Notes under the pieces: generated by a model
Told to the model about the DNA's origin: nothing
The model's input: the letters and a program-made list of their open reading frames with translations, nothing else
The model's database searches: none
Shown here: one piece after another, positions 18,739 through 32,702 of the stretch
How the letters are laid out: every line of letters begins with the position of its first letter
Numbering within the stretch: position 1 is the first letter of the stretch
Source: Marinobacter sp. X15-166B
GTDB taxonomy: Bacteria; Pseudomonadota; Gammaproteobacteria; Pseudomonadales; Oleiphilaceae
Direction of reading: 5' to 3'
Length of the DNA stretch: 64,000 nt
NCBI RefSeq assembly: GCF_001752365.1
Contig: NZ_MEIY01000001.1
Coordinates: 2,038,473-2,102,472, forward strand
Position numbers and translations under genes: made by a program

Positions 18739-19712
18739 CCGGTTCCCGCAACGACCACCCGGCCGGGCAAGCGCTGCACCGGTCGGTACTGCTGGATTCG
18801 GCGGTGGATTATCTGGTCAATGATTCGGCCGGCTGCTACGTGGACGGCACCTTCGGACGGGGTGGGCACAGCCGTCTGATCCTGGCGCGGTTAACGGATT
18901 CGGGCCGGCTGCTGGGGATCGACAAAGACCCTCAGGCGATCGGCTTCGGTGAGCAGCTGGCGGCCGCCGACCCGCGCTTTGCAATTCACCACGGTTCGTT
19001 TGCCCAGCTGGATCAGGCCATGGGGGCACAGCATTGGAATGCGGTAAATGGGGTATTGCTCGATCTGGGGGTATCGTCGCCCCAACTGGATGATGCCGCC
19101 CGCGGGTTCAGTTTTATGCGCGACGGACCGCTGGATATGCGCATGAATCCCCAGCAATCGCCCAGTGCGGCGGAATGGCTGGCGTATGCGGAAGAGAAAG
19201 ACATCGCGGATGTGCTTTGGCGGTACGGCGAAGAGCGCTTTTCACGGCGTATTGCCCGCTCGATCGTCACGCGCCGACAGGACCTGCCCCTGACCACGAC
19301 CCGTGAGCTGGCGGAGCTGGTCAGTGCTGCGGTACCGAAAAAAGACAAGCACAAACACCCGGCGACACGCACCTTCCAGGCCATCCGCATCTTTATCAAT
19401 CGGGAGCTGGAGGATCTGGAGACCGGCTTGGAAACCGCGGTCGACCGGCTGTTACCCGGTGGCCGCTTGGTGGTGATCAGCTTTCATTCGCTGGAAGACC
19501 GCATCGTCAAACGCTTTATGCGGGATCTGGCCCGGGGGCCACAGGTGCACAGAAGCATCCCGGTAACCGCCGAACAAACGGAATCGCCCTTTCGGCTGGT
19601 CGGTAAGGCTATGAAAGCCAGTGCCCACGAAATTCGCGACAACGTGCGCGCCCGGAGTGCGGTCATGCGTGTGCTCGAGCGACGCGCAGGATCCGGGCAA
19701 GGGAGGGGGTAA
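18735..19712 (+). CDS. rsmH: 16S rRNA (cytosine-1402 N4) methyltransferase RsmH
   Basis: SAM-dependent N4-methylation of C1402, the same nucleotide that RsmI modifies at the 2'-OH. The SAM-binding motif is [10 protein letters not shown] near residue 36; [25 protein letters not shown] and [14 protein letters not shown] follow in family order. 325 aa versus 313 in E. coli. The start overlaps the mraZ stop (ATGA). ftsL begins 2 bases after its stop. Also known as mraW. Confidence 0.97.
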   Translation: MTGSRNDHPAGQALHRSVLLDSAVDYLVNDSAGCYVDGTFGRGGHSRLILARLTDSGRLLGIDKDPQAIGFGEQLAAADPRFAIHHGSFAQLDQAMGAQHWNAVNGVLLDLGVSSPQLDDAARGFSFMRDGPLDMRMNPQQSPSAAEWLAYAEEKDIADVLWRYGEERFSRRIARSIVTRRQDLPLTTTRELAELVSAAVPKKDKHKHPATRTFQAIRIFINRELEDLETGLETAVDRLLPGGRLVVISFHSLEDRIVKRFMRDLARGPQVHRSIPVTAEQTESPFRLVGKAMKASAHEIRDNVRARSAVMRVLERRAGSGQGRG

Positions 19713-19714
19713 CG

Positions 19715-20116
19715 ATGGGCGCAGTGACTTTGGAGCGCCCCGTCAAGACGGCGGTGCTGAACAAACACAAGGTCCGTGAGGGGTTGTCCACCGCCCTGCG
19801 GTTGTCACAACGTATTTTCCGTGGGCTCGGGCAGGGTAACGTGCTGGTGTTTCTGGGCCTGGTGACCGTGTTGATCGTTTCGGCCATCGGCGTGGTGGTG
19901 AGCTCCCATCAGAACCGGCAACTGTTCAATGCGCTGTCGCAGCTGCAGCAACAGCGCGACGGCTATCACCGGGAGTGGAGCCAGTTGCTGCTTGAGCAAA
20001 GCTCACTGGGTGCGCACGGACGCATCGAACAGCAGGCCGCGCAACAGCTGGGCATGACCGTGCCCGGCAAACAGGACATTGTTCTGGTACCCAACAAATA
20101 CCATCGAGCCCAATAA
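19715..20116 (+). CDS. ftsL: cell division protein FtsL
   Basis: Bitopic inner-membrane divisome protein that pairs with FtsB and helps activate FtsWI. It has a cytoplasmic N-terminus of about 45 residues, one membrane helix (VLVFLGLVTVLIVSAIGVVV, about 45-64), then a periplasmic coiled coil rich in Gln and Leu (about 70-110). The family-typical RIEQQAAQQLGMTVP stands near the C-terminus. 133 aa, slightly longer than E. coli (121). FtsL is poorly conserved, so position between rsmH and ftsI is part of the evidence. Confidence 0.93.
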   Translation: MGAVTLERPVKTAVLNKHKVREGLSTALRLSQRIFRGLGQGNVLVFLGLVTVLIVSAIGVVVSSHQNRQLFNALSQLQQQRDGYHREWSQLLLEQSSLGAHGRIEQQAAQQLGMTVPGKQDIVLVPNKYHRAQ

Positions 20117-20121
20117 TCAAG

Positions 20122-21861
20122 GTGAGTCCGTTGCCCAGGCAGGAACGCAAGCGAACATGGAAGGTGATGCTGACGACGGGTCTCAAAGCCTGGCGTTTTT
20201 GTACCGTGTTTGTCGTGTTTTTGACGGTGGTCGGCATTCTCGGGTGGCGGTTGGTGGACTTGCACGTGGTTGATCAGGCGTTTTTACGCAAGCAGGGCGA
20301 TGTGCGCACCATCCGCGTGGAAACCCTGGATGCGCACCGGGGGCTGATTACCGATCGCTACGGCGAACCGCTTGCTGTCAGCACGCCGGTGCAGACCTTG
20401 TGGGCCAATCCGAGCGAAGTCGACCCGCAAGATCCGCGACTGACGGCGGCCTCCCGATTGCTGGGGGTGAGCGAGGCCCGCTTGCGGGAACGGCTGAGGC
20501 AATACGCCGACCGCCAGTTTATATACCTTCAGCGCAAACTGGCCCCCGGCCTTGCCCGAGAGGTCATGGCGCTGGAAATACCGGGCTTTTACAGCCGTCG
20601 TGAATATCAGCGTTTTTACCCCGCCGGCGAAGTAACCGCCCACGTGGTAGGGTTCACCGGAATCGATGAACGCGGTCAGGAAGGCGTTGAGCTGTCCTAT
20701 GACGACTGGCTCAGTGGCACCGTCGGCAGCAAGCGCGTGCTCAGGGATAACCGCGGTCGCAACATCAAGGATTTGTCGCTGATCCGGGACGCCAGTCCGG
20801 GGCGGGATCTGGCGTTGAGCCTTGACCTGCGCTTGCAGTACCTCGCCTACCGGGAACTGAAGGCGGTAGTGGCGGCGCATCAGGCCCGGGGTGGCACCCT
20901 GGTGATGCTGGACGTCCACACCGGCGAAATCCTCGCCATGGTGAACCAGATGTCCTACAACCCCAATGACCGGAGCCAGCTCAGTGCGGACCGCATGCGC
21001 AACAAGGCAGTCACCGATCTGTTCGAACCGGGCTCGCCCATGAAACCGGTGGCCATGGCCGCCGCACTGTCGACCGGTAAATACCATTTGTCGAGCACCA
21101 TCGATACCTCTCCCGGCTACCGCCGGTTTGGCCGTTTCACCATTCGTGATACCGGCAATTTCGGCAAGGTTGATCTGACCACCATCATTGCCCGCTCCAG
21201 TAATGTCGGCATCAGCAAAATCGCCAACGACATCGGCGGCGATGTTATTCGCGATCTGTACTTTCAGCTGGGCCTCGGGCAGTCGACCGGCATTGGTTTC
21301 CCCGGCGAGGCCGTGGGTGTGTTACCGGCCCCGCCGCGCTGGCGACCGGTGGAAGAGGCCACCCTGTCGTACGGTTATGGTCTGAGTCTGAACGCGTTGC
21401 AGCTGGCTCAGGCGTACATGGTGCTCGCCAATGGCGGCATCCGTTACCCGCTCAGCTTGCTGCGGGTTGAGACCCCACCGGCAGGCGCGCGCATCTTGTC
21501 CGAAACCGTCACCCGGGAGGTGCGCGACATGCTGCGTGAAGCCGTGGCAAACGGCACCGGCCGCCGCGCTCAGCCGGCACTCTATTCGGCCGGGGGAAAA
21601 ACCGGCACGGTTCACCTGGTCGGCAAACATGGCTACGAAGACAGTCAGTACAAGGCGGTGTTTGCCGGCATGGCGCCGATTGATAACCCGAAAATCGTCA
21701 CCGTGGTGGCGGTGGATGCGCCTCAGGCCGGCGAGTATTACGGCGGTGAGGTTGCGGCGCCGGTGTTTTCCCGGGTGATGGGGGATGCGCTGCGTTTGCT
21801 GGACGTCAAACCGAAACTGGAACTGAGCGGCACGGTCAATAGCACTGGGGGACAAGGATAA
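20122..21861 (+). CDS. ftsI: peptidoglycan transpeptidase FtsI (PBP3)
   Basis: Septal class B penicillin-binding protein; cross-links new septal peptidoglycan together with FtsW. One N-terminal membrane helix (about residues 24-43) leads into the pedestal domain (AHRGLITDRYGEPLAVS). Active-site motifs: SPMK near 305, SSN near 359-361 and KTGT near 493. 579 aa. Start is uncertain: GTG 20122 lacks an RBS, whereas TTG 20131 has AAGGTGAG at 20119-20126; the difference is three residues. It lies 5 bases after ftsL and 4 before murE. Confidence 0.96.
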   Translation: MSPLPRQERKRTWKVMLTTGLKAWRFCTVFVVFLTVVGILGWRLVDLHVVDQAFLRKQGDVRTIRVETLDAHRGLITDRYGEPLAVSTPVQTLWANPSEVDPQDPRLTAASRLLGVSEARLRERLRQYADRQFIYLQRKLAPGLAREVMALEIPGFYSRREYQRFYPAGEVTAHVVGFTGIDERGQEGVELSYDDWLSGTVGSKRVLRDNRGRNIKDLSLIRDASPGRDLALSLDLRLQYLAYRELKAVVAAHQARGGTLVMLDVHTGEILAMVNQMSYNPNDRSQLSADRMRNKAVTDLFEPGSPMKPVAMAAALSTGKYHLSSTIDTSPGYRRFGRFTIRDTGNFGKVDLTTIIARSSNVGISKIANDIGGDVIRDLYFQLGLGQSTGIGFPGEAVGVLPAPPRWRPVEEATLSYGYGLSLNALQLAQAYMVLANGGIRYPLSLLRVETPPAGARILSETVTREVRDMLREAVANGTGRRAQPALYSAGGKTGTVHLVGKHGYEDSQYKAVFAGMAPIDNPKIVTVVAVDAPQAGEYYGGEVAAPVFSRVMGDALRLLDVKPKLELSGTVNSTGGQG

Positions 21862-21865
21862 TACT

Positions 21866-23362
21866 ATGTGTATCACTTCTCTCAGCAAGTTGCTGCAGAA
21901 CATCGCCGAGGTGCCGTCGGTGTTTGATGTCACCATTCACGGGCTGGCCACCGACAGTCGACAGGTCAGGCCCGGCGACGCCTTTGTGGCGCTCGCGGGT
22001 AGCCGGACACCGGCGGACCATTACATCGACGAAGCCATCGATCGGGGTGCGATTGTTGTGTTGGAGGATGCTCTGGCGGACGGCGAACTTCGCACCGAGT
22101 GCTACGAGCATCGCGGTGCACTGCGGGTGCCGGTGCCCAGGCTGCGAGGCTTGCTGGGCAAGATCGCCGATCGTTTCTTCGAGTATCCCTCGCAATGTGT
22201 GCGGGTTATCGGGATCACCGGGACCAACGGTAAAACCTCGGTGGCCCAGTATGTGGCGCAATTGCTGACCCACACCGGCAGCCTGTGCGGCGTCATTGGT
22301 ACCCTCGGCAACGGTTTGTTGGGTGCCGTCGAACCGGGTTCGCACACCACCCCCGACGTGGTGGCCGTCAATCGTGCCATCGCCAGAATCCACGACCAGC
22401 AAGGTCGTGCGGTGGCGATGGAGGTGTCGTCCCATGCTCTGGACCAGGGCCGGATTGACCGGGTGATGATCACCGGGGCGGTCTTCACCAACCTCACCCG
22501 GGACCATCTGGATTATCACGGCTCGATGGAAGCATACGGGGCCGCCAAAGCGCGGTTGTTCGCCCGCGAAGAGCTGCATTTTGCCGTAGTGAATTTTGAT
22601 GATCCGTTTGGTCGTCAGCTGTATCAGCAACTGGAGGGCAAGTGTGATCGCGTGCGATACAGCCTGCACGAGGCCCAGGTTGAACTGTGGCTGACCCGCT
22701 ATCAGCCCTCGGCCACCGGATTTGAGGCATCGGTCGATGGGATTTGGGGGGCGTTCGATATTTCTGCGCCGCTGCTTGGCAGTTTCAATGCCAGTAACCT
22801 GCTCGCCGCCATGGGAGTGGTGCTCAGTCTGGGCGTGCCCGTGGCGCAACTGATCCCCGCCGTGGCGAAACTGACATCCCCGCCCGGTCGGTTGGAGTCC
22901 TATCTGGGTGCCAATGGCGTGCAGGTGGTGGTGGATTACGCCCACACCCCCGATGCACTGGCCAATGCGTTAGCTGCCTTGCGAGCCCACACCGGCCAGC
23001 GGCTGATTTGTGTGTTTGGCTGCGGCGGCGACCGGGACGCCGGCAAACGTCCGGAAATGGCGGAGCAGGCCGAACGCGGGGCTGATCTGGTGATTGTCAC
23101 CGATGACAACCCCCGGACCGAATCCCCCGCCGCGATCGTGGCGGATATTATGGCCGGATTTGCCAACCCGCAAGCCGCGTTGGTGATACACGACCGGGCG
23201 GAGGCCATTCGGCGCGCAGTCAGCCTGGCTCAGGCCGGGGATGTGGTGCTTGTCGCCGGCAAGGGGCACGAGAGCTGGCAGGAAGTCGCGGGCGAGAAAC
23301 TGCCCTTCAGTGATGCGGCACATGTACGTCGGGCCCTCAGGCTCCGGGACGGTGTCGCATGA
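21866..23362 (+). CDS. murE: UDP-MurNAc-L-Ala-D-Glu:meso-DAP ligase MurE
   Basis: Adds the third stem-peptide residue to UDP-MurNAc-dipeptide using ATP. P-loop GITGTNGKTS lies near residue 118. The DNPR motif (DDNPRTESP near 413), the signature of meso-diaminopimelate specificity, is intact; HTTPD and the Mg-site region EVSSHALDQGR are present. 498 aa, as in E. coli (495). It keeps the N-terminal Mur domain (DSRQVRPGDAFVAL). The stop overlaps murF in ATGA. Confidence 0.97.
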   Translation: MCITSLSKLLQNIAEVPSVFDVTIHGLATDSRQVRPGDAFVALAGSRTPADHYIDEAIDRGAIVVLEDALADGELRTECYEHRGALRVPVPRLRGLLGKIADRFFEYPSQCVRVIGITGTNGKTSVAQYVAQLLTHTGSLCGVIGTLGNGLLGAVEPGSHTTPDVVAVNRAIARIHDQQGRAVAMEVSSHALDQGRIDRVMITGAVFTNLTRDHLDYHGSMEAYGAAKARLFAREELHFAVVNFDDPFGRQLYQQLEGKCDRVRYSLHEAQVELWLTRYQPSATGFEASVDGIWGAFDISAPLLGSFNASNLLAAMGVVLSLGVPVAQLIPAVAKLTSPPGRLESYLGANGVQVVVDYAHTPDALANALAALRAHTGQRLICVFGCGGDRDAGKRPEMAEQAERGADLVIVTDDNPRTESPAAIVADIMAGFANPQAALVIHDRAEAIRRAVSLAQAGDVVLVAGKGHESWQEVAGEKLPFSDAAHVRRALRLRDGVA

Positions 23363-24768
23363 TGAGCAACTTCACTCTGGCGCAAGCGGCTGGCTGGCTG
23401 GGCGCAGATCCTGCAGGGCTGACGGGTGACCGGCAGACCGAATTCAGTGACGTGTTCACCGACACCCGCAACGGTTGCCCGGGCGCCCTGTTTGTGGCTT
23501 TGCGGGGCGAGAATTTTGATGGCCACCGGTTCCTGCAGGCGGCCAAAGACGCAGGCGCGGTCGCGGCGGTGGTGGACCAGTTCCAGCGTGACGTCGCCTT
23601 GCCTCAGTTGGTGGTGCCGGATACGGTGCACGCCCTGGCGATCCTGGCGGGTGCCAATCGTAACGCCGCCACGCTGCGTGTTGCGGCCATCACCGGCAGC
23701 AGTGGCAAAACCACGGTCAAGGAGATGCTGGCCGCGATTCTGGCTCAGGCCGGTGAGACTCTGGCTACCCAGGGCAACCTGAACAATCACATTGGCGCCC
23801 CCCTTACGCTGTTGCGGCTCAGCCCCCACCACCGTTTTGCGGTGATCGAGCTGGGCGCCAGCGGGCTGGGGGAAATTGCGCACACCGTGGCCATTACCCG
23901 GCCGGACGTCGCCATCATCACCAACGCTTCGGAAGCGCATCTCGAAGGGTTTGGCGGTTACCAGAACATTGTGACCGCCAAGGGCGAGATCATCGACGGC
24001 GTCGGTGTCGGGGGCGCGGTCATTTTGAGTGCCGATGACCCCGCCTATGCGCAGTGGCGCCAGCGCGCCGGCGAACGCACCGTGATCAGCGTCAGTGGTG
24101 CGGCCGATTCGCAGGCGGATTACAGCCACGAATTGCTGCCGGGCAGCGGCGAAACCCAGGCATTCCGGGTGCTCGGACCGGAAGGTTGGACCGTGTCGGT
24201 GAGCCTTGCTCTGCAGGGGAGTCATAACATCGTCAACGCGTTGCTGGCCACTGCGGCTGCGCGCCAGCTGGGGGTGGATCGGGCGAGCATTGCGGCGGGT
24301 CTGGCTGCGGTGACACCGGTCAAGGGTCGCCTGCACACCAGAATGTTGACGACCGGGGTGACCCTGATCGATGACAGTTACAACGCCAACCCGGCGTCGC
24401 TGAAAGCCGCACTGGGTGTGCTGGCGGCCGCTGACGGACAGCGCATCGCGGTGCTGGGGGCCATGGCAGAACTGGGCGCAGAGTCCATGCGCCTGCATGA
24501 AGAAGTGGGGGCAAAGGCCCGCGCCCTGGGAATCGAGCGCCTGATTGTGGTCGGCCCCGGTGGAGAGGGTTACGCTTCAGGGTTTGGCGAGCAGACGGAA
24601 CACTGTGACACCCATGCAGCAGCGATCGAATACCTCGCTGAGCAAGTGCTCGCGAACCCATCAACGCTTCCGGCAACCCTGTTGCTGAAAGGATCCAGAA
24701 GTTCCGCCATGGATGTCGTGGCGGATGGTCTCTTACAGAAGGTGAAGTCTACATGCTGCTCTGGCTGA
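23359..24768 (+). CDS. murF: UDP-MurNAc-tripeptide:D-Ala-D-Ala ligase MurF
   Basis: Completes the cytoplasmic UDP-MurNAc-pentapeptide by adding D-Ala-D-Ala with ATP. Mur-ligase motifs: [16 protein letters not shown] (N-terminal domain, near residue 35), P-loop [11 protein letters not shown] near 114, [14 protein letters not shown] near 138, [10 protein letters not shown] near 193 and [15 protein letters not shown] near 336. 469 aa versus 452 in E. coli. The start overlaps murE by 4 bases, and its 3' end overlaps mraY by 16 bases, so translation is tightly coupled. Confidence 0.97.
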   Translation: MMSNFTLAQAAGWLGADPAGLTGDRQTEFSDVFTDTRNGCPGALFVALRGENFDGHRFLQAAKDAGAVAAVVDQFQRDVALPQLVVPDTVHALAILAGANRNAATLRVAAITGSSGKTTVKEMLAAILAQAGETLATQGNLNNHIGAPLTLLRLSPHHRFAVIELGASGLGEIAHTVAITRPDVAIITNASEAHLEGFGGYQNIVTAKGEIIDGVGVGGAVILSADDPAYAQWRQRAGERTVISVSGAADSQADYSHELLPGSGETQAFRVLGPEGWTVSVSLALQGSHNIVNALLATAAARQLGVDRASIAAGLAAVTPVKGRLHTRMLTTGVTLIDDSYNANPASLKAALGVLAAADGQRIAVLGAMAELGAESMRLHEEVGAKARALGIERLIVVGPGGEGYASGFGEQTEHCDTHAAAIEYLAEQVLANPSTLPATLLLKGSRSSAMDVVADGLLQKVKSTCCSG

Positions 24769-25838
24769 CAGAGGTTTTGTCACAACATTTTTCGGCACTG
24801 ACCATGTTTCAGTACCTGACCCTGCGCGGAATTCTGGGGGTGCTGACCGCGCTGCTGATTTCGCTGCTGGTGGGTCCCTACATGATCCGCAAACTGAGCC
24901 AGTATCAAATTGGGCAGGCGGTGCGCGATGACGGCCCGCAAACCCATCTGAGCAAGGCCGGTACGCCCACCATGGGTGGTGCACTGATTCTGGTGGCCAT
25001 AGGGGTCAGTACCCTGCTGTGGGCGGATCTGGGTAACCGCTATGTGTGGGTCACCATTCTGGTGACCTTGCTGTTCGGGGCGATTGGTTGGGTCGATGAC
25101 TATCGCAAGGTGGTCGAGCGCAACCCCCGTGGTTTGCCGGGCCGCTGGAAGTATTTCTGGCAGTCGGTGATTGGCGCGGCCGCGGCCGTTGCGCTTTATG
25201 TGACCGCGGTACTGCCGCAGGAAACCTCGCTTTATGTGCCGTTTTTCAAGAACGTCTCGCTGACCCTGGGGCCGCTGCTGTTCATCCTGCTGACCTATTT
25301 CGTCATTGTCGGCAGCAGCAACGCCGTCAACCTCACCGACGGTCTGGACGGTCTGGCAATCATGCCTACGGTGATGGTCGCGGGGGCGCTGGGAATCTTT
25401 GCCTACGTTTCGGGCCATGTTCAATTTGCCAATTACCTGCTCATACCTCATCTGCCCGGCGCCGGGGAGCTGATCGTATTTTGTGGCGCGATCGTGGGCG
25501 CCGGGCTGGGCTTTTTATGGTTTAACACCTATCCGGCACAGGTGTTTATGGGCGATGTGGGGGCACTGGCGCTGGGGGCTGCGCTCGGCGTGGTGGCCGT
25601 GATTGTGCGTCAGGAAATTGTGCTGTTCATTATGGGCGGTGTGTTTGTCATGGAAACCGTCTCGGTGATTTTGCAGGTGGCCTCGTTCCGTCTGACCGGC
25701 CGGCGGATTTTTCGCATGGCGCCCTTGCATCATCATTTTGAACTGAAAGGCTGGCCGGAGCCCCGCGTTATTGTGCGGTTTTGGGTGGTCACCGTGGTGC
25801 TGGTCCTGATTGGACTGGCGTCCCTGAAGATACGCTAG
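24753..25838 (+). CDS. mraY: phospho-MurNAc-pentapeptide transferase MraY
   Basis: Inner-membrane enzyme that transfers phospho-MurNAc-pentapeptide to undecaprenyl phosphate, forming lipid I. About ten transmembrane helices. Signature motifs: [11 protein letters not shown] near residue 70, the Asp cluster WVDDYRKV near 113, [10 protein letters not shown] near 192, [15 protein letters not shown] near 265 and the HHH-containing [13 protein letters not shown] near 325. 361 aa against 360 in E. coli. Starts inside the last 16 bases of murF. Confidence 0.98.
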   Translation: MLLWLTEVLSQHFSALTMFQYLTLRGILGVLTALLISLLVGPYMIRKLSQYQIGQAVRDDGPQTHLSKAGTPTMGGALILVAIGVSTLLWADLGNRYVWVTILVTLLFGAIGWVDDYRKVVERNPRGLPGRWKYFWQSVIGAAAAVALYVTAVLPQETSLYVPFFKNVSLTLGPLLFILLTYFVIVGSSNAVNLTDGLDGLAIMPTVMVAGALGIFAYVSGHVQFANYLLIPHLPGAGELIVFCGAIVGAGLGFLWFNTYPAQVFMGDVGALALGAALGVVAVIVRQEIVLFIMGGVFVMETVSVILQVASFRLTGRRIFRMAPLHHHFELKGWPEPRVIVRFWVVTVVLVLIGLASLKIR

Positions 25839-25853
25839 GCGAAGCAGAGTGTT

Positions 25854-27197
25854 ATGAGCATCATAGGGTCGGATCGTCGCACACTGGTTGTAGGGCTCGG
25901 TATCACCGGGCTTTCCTGCGTGCGCTTTCTTCGTGCCCAGGGTCGCGCGGTGGTGGTGGCCGACAGCCGCCTGCAGCCGCCGGGGTTGGCGGAGCTCAAG
26001 GCGGGCTGGCCGGAAGTGGTGGTGCATCTGGGCCCCTTCGACGGTGACCTGTTTGCCGGTTTCAGCGAATTGGTGGTCAGTCCGGGGGTCAGTGTGGCCG
26101 AACCGGCCATTCAACAGGCAGCGGCGGCCGGTGCCCGTATTGTGGGCGATATCGACCTGTTCAGCCGCGAGGCCAACGCCCCGGTGGTGGCCATCACCGG
26201 TTCCAATGGCAAAACCACGGTGACCACGCTGCTGGGAGAGATGGCAATTGCCGCTGGGTGGCAGGTTGCCGTGGGGGGCAACATTGGTACCCCGGCTCTG
26301 GATCTGCTCGATGACACGGTCGAGCTGTATATTCTGGAACTGTCGAGTTTCCAGTTGGAGACCACGGACGACCTGGGAGCCCAGGTGGCGACGGTGCTCA
26401 ACGTCAGTGACGACCACATGGACCGTTACCCCGACAAGATGGCCTATTACCAGGCGAAGCAGCGGGTGTTCCGCGGCTGCCGGCAAGCCGTGGTCAATCT
26501 GGACGATGCACTCAGCACGCCCATGGCGCCCTATAAACCGGTACTGCGCTGTTTCGGCTTCAACCGGGTCAACCCTGACACCTTCAGCACCCGCGAGGAT
26601 GAACAGGGCACCTGGATTACCTTCGGATTCGACAACCTGCTGCTGGCCGATCGCCTGCAGATGCTGGGCCGCCATAACATCAGTAACGTCATGGCCGCGC
26701 TGGCGCTGGGTCAAGCGGCCGGTTTGCCCATGGACGTGATGGTGAGCGTGGCCCGGAACTTCCGCGGATTACCACACCGCTGCGAGTGGGTGCGGGAGCT
26801 GGCCGGGGTGGTCTATATCAACGACTCCAAGGGCACCAACGTGGGGGCCACCGTTGCTGCCATTGAGAGTCTGGCGCCCCCCGATGGCAAGCTGGTGCTG
26901 ATTGCGGGCGGAGCCGGGAAAGGGGCCGATTTCCAGCCGCTGCGCCAGCCTGTCAGTGCCCACTGCCGCGCGGTGGTGCTGTTCGGCGAGGACGCCGCAC
27001 AGTTGGCCTCTGTGCTGCCTGAGACGGTCGCCGTCAGCCGCGCCGGCTCCCTCCAGGAGGCCGTGCTGGCAGCACGGGGGCTGGCCCGGGCGGGTGACCG
27101 TGTACTGCTGTCCCCGGCCTGCGCCAGTCTGGACATGTTCAAGGACTATCGCGAGCGCGGCGACCAGTTCCGCACTTTGGTGGAGGGCTTGTCATGA
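25854..27197 (+). CDS. murD: UDP-MurNAc-L-alanine:D-glutamate ligase MurD
   Basis: ATP-dependent addition of D-Glu to UDP-MurNAc-L-Ala in the cytoplasm. The N-terminal Rossmann-like domain opens with VVGLGITGLSCVRFL and contains VVSPGVSVAEP. P-loop GSNGKTTVTTLL is near residue 114; ELSSFQLE near 163, HMDRYPDK near 188 and NDSKGTNVGAT near 323 are family motifs. 447 aa versus 438 in E. coli. Separated from mraY by 15 bases and overlapping ftsW by 4 (ATGA). Confidence 0.97.
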   Translation: MSIIGSDRRTLVVGLGITGLSCVRFLRAQGRAVVVADSRLQPPGLAELKAGWPEVVVHLGPFDGDLFAGFSELVVSPGVSVAEPAIQQAAAAGARIVGDIDLFSREANAPVVAITGSNGKTTVTTLLGEMAIAAGWQVAVGGNIGTPALDLLDDTVELYILELSSFQLETTDDLGAQVATVLNVSDDHMDRYPDKMAYYQAKQRVFRGCRQAVVNLDDALSTPMAPYKPVLRCFGFNRVNPDTFSTREDEQGTWITFGFDNLLLADRLQMLGRHNISNVMAALALGQAAGLPMDVMVSVARNFRGLPHRCEWVRELAGVVYINDSKGTNVGATVAAIESLAPPDGKLVLIAGGAGKGADFQPLRQPVSAHCRAVVLFGEDAAQLASVLPETVAVSRAGSLQEAVLAARGLARAGDRVLLSPACASLDMFKDYRERGDQFRTLVEGLS

Positions 27198-28360
27198 GCG
27201 ATCTGCGCCCCTTGCCATGGTTGCTGGTCAGTGCGGTTGCGCTGCTGGTGCTGGGGATCATCATGATTTCGTCGGCCTCCATGGATATGGCCGCGGAAAC
27301 TCTGGGTAACGGCTATCACTACATGATCCGCCAGTTGCTGTTTGCCGGACTGGGTTGTGCATTCGCCATTGGCGCTGCCAATGTGCCATTGGCCTGGTGG
27401 GAGCGCAGTGGCTGGCTGCTGTTGGGTATCGGTCTGGCAGTTCTGGTGCTTGTATTGACGCCCCTTGGACATACGGTGAACGGCTCGACCCGGTGGATTC
27501 CGTTCGGACTGTTTAACGTGCAGGTGTCCGAAATCGCCAAACTGTGTTTGATTGCTTATCTGGCCGGTTACGTGGTGCGCCGGCGGGACGAGCTAATGAA
27601 CAGCTGGTCCGGTTTTTTCAGGCCCATTGGCGTGTTGTGTGTGGCGTCCTTTTTACTGGTGATCGAGCCCGATTTCGGCGCTACGGTGGTGCTGATGGCC
27701 GCCGCTCTGGGGATGATCTTCCTCAGCGGGGTGCGCATGAGCCGGCTGTTCCTGCTGATCGGTTTCTGTCTGTCCATGGGGGCGGTGCTGGTGGTGACCC
27801 AGCCCTACCGGCTGAAGCGGGTAGTGAGCTACCTCGACCCGTGGAAAGACCAGTTCAACAGTGGCTATCAGCTGACCCAGTCGCTGATCGCTTTCGGCCG
27901 GGGTGACTGGACCGGCGTGGGGCTGGGTAACTCGGTCCAGAAACTGTTTTATCTGCCCGAGGCCCACACAGATTTTATTTTCGCCATCGTGGCGGAAGAG
28001 TTCGGCTTGCTGGGGTCGTTGCTGGTGCTGGTGCTGCTGGCGGTTCTGGTGATAGCCGGATTGGTGATTGCCCGTAATGCAGAGCAGGCGGACATGCCAT
28101 TTGCCGCCTGTTTTGCCTATGGCATTACCCTGCTGATCGGGCTGCAATCCTGCATCAACATTGGCGTCAACACCGGGTTGCTGCCCACCAAGGGGCTGAC
28201 GTTGCCGCTGATCAGTTACGGCGGCTCCAGTCTGATGGTGACCTGCGTCAGCCTCGGAATTCTGGCGCGGGTTGAGATGGAGCGGCTGGACAAGCTGGAA
28301 CAGACACCGGCCAAGGTGGCTCCGGCCCCGCAACGCAAGTCTTATGGGGGGGCGCGGTGA
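27194..28360 (+). CDS. ftsW: septal peptidoglycan glycosyltransferase FtsW
   Basis: SEDS-family polymerase that builds septal glycan strands with FtsI. About ten transmembrane helices. SEDS motifs: GSTRWIPFG followed by QVSEIAKL near residue 100, the catalytic-loop region LDPWKDQFNSGYQLTQSLIA split around residues 217-236, GVGLGNSVQKLFYLPEAHTD, then FAIVAEEFG near 265 and LPLISYGGSS near 340. 388 aa, usual range 380-415. Coupled to both neighbours by 4-base overlaps. Confidence 0.97.
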   Translation: MSDLRPLPWLLVSAVALLVLGIIMISSASMDMAAETLGNGYHYMIRQLLFAGLGCAFAIGAANVPLAWWERSGWLLLGIGLAVLVLVLTPLGHTVNGSTRWIPFGLFNVQVSEIAKLCLIAYLAGYVVRRRDELMNSWSGFFRPIGVLCVASFLLVIEPDFGATVVLMAAALGMIFLSGVRMSRLFLLIGFCLSMGAVLVVTQPYRLKRVVSYLDPWKDQFNSGYQLTQSLIAFGRGDWTGVGLGNSVQKLFYLPEAHTDFIFAIVAEEFGLLGSLLVLVLLAVLVIAGLVIARNAEQADMPFAACFAYGITLLIGLQSCINIGVNTGLLPTKGLTLPLISYGGSSLMVTCVSLGILARVEMERLDKLEQTPAKVAPAPQRKSYGGAR

Positions 28361-29431
28361 GTAAGCGACGCTTTCTGATCATGGCGGGTGGCACCGGCGG
28401 GCACGTGTTCCCGGCGCTGGCCACGGCGCGGGTACTGCAGGCCAGAGGACACGAAGTCCACTGGCTCGGTTCCGAGGGCCGGATGGAGCAGCGCCTGATC
28501 GGTGAGACCGACATTCCGCTGTCATTGATTGCGGTGTCCGGCTTGCGCGGTAAAGGCAAGCTGGCGTTGCTGGCGGCCCCGTTCAAATTAACGCGGGCGC
28601 TGCTGCAGGCACTGCGGGTGGTGCGTGCCGTCCAGCCGGACTGTGTCATCGGCATGGGAGGCTTTGTAACCGGACCGGGTGGGCTGGCCGCCTGGCTGAC
28701 CCGCACCCCCTTGGTGGTGCACGAACAAAATGCGATTGCCGGGCTGACCAACCGGATTCTGGCGCGCTTTGCCACCACAGTGATGGAAGCGTTCGCGGGC
28801 AGCTTTGGCAAGGGCGTGGTCACCCGGTGTACCGGTAATCCGGTGCGCCAGGACGTGGCGCTCTTGCCGCCTCCGGAGGCGCGCCTGGCCGATCGGAGCG
28901 GCCCTTTGAGGCTGTTGGTACTGGGCGGCAGTCTGGGGGCCCAGGCCATCAATGAGCAGGTGCCGCAAGCGCTGGCACTGCTGCCGGAAGAGCAGCGTCC
29001 GCAGGTGCGGCACCAGTGCGGTGAGCGCCAACTGGAACTGACCCGGCAGGCCTATGCCGAAGCGGGCGTGAGTGCGTCCATAGAGCCCTTTATCAACGAT
29101 ATGGCGGAGGCCTACGGCTGGGCGGATCTGGTATTGTGCCGCTCCGGTGCGCTGACGGTGGCGGAACTATGCGCCGCCGGTATCGGCGCCATTCTGGTGC
29201 CTTTTCCCCATGCGGTGGACGATCACCAGACCCACAACAGTCAGCCAATGACCGCTGCCCAGGCAGCCATTCTGATGCCGCAAGCCGGGCTGACCGCGCA
29301 ACGGCTGGCAGACACACTGACGGACCTCGGGAGCAGTCGTTCCCGGGTGATAACCATGGCGGAGTCGGCTCGAGCGCTGGCACGTCCCGACGCGACGGAG
29401 AGAGTAGTGAACTATTGCCTGGAGGCCGCAA

Positions 29432-29439
<8 letters not shown>
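28357..29439 (+). CDS. murG: UDP-GlcNAc:lipid I GlcNAc transferase MurG
   Basis: Peripheral inner-membrane GT-B glycosyltransferase that converts lipid I to lipid II. The first G-loop [14 protein letters not shown] is at residues 9-22. [13 protein letters not shown] and [11 protein letters not shown] are in the acceptor domain; [14 protein letters not shown] and the donor-site [15 protein letters not shown] and [13 protein letters not shown] are in the second domain. 360 aa versus 355 in E. coli. The first codon is GTG inside the ftsW stop region; the 3' end overlaps murC by 8 bases. Confidence 0.97.
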
Positions 29440-32667
<3,228 letters not shown>

Positions 32668-32702
32668 CATCACCTTCACAGAATCACGGTTTGGTGAAAT
32701 AC

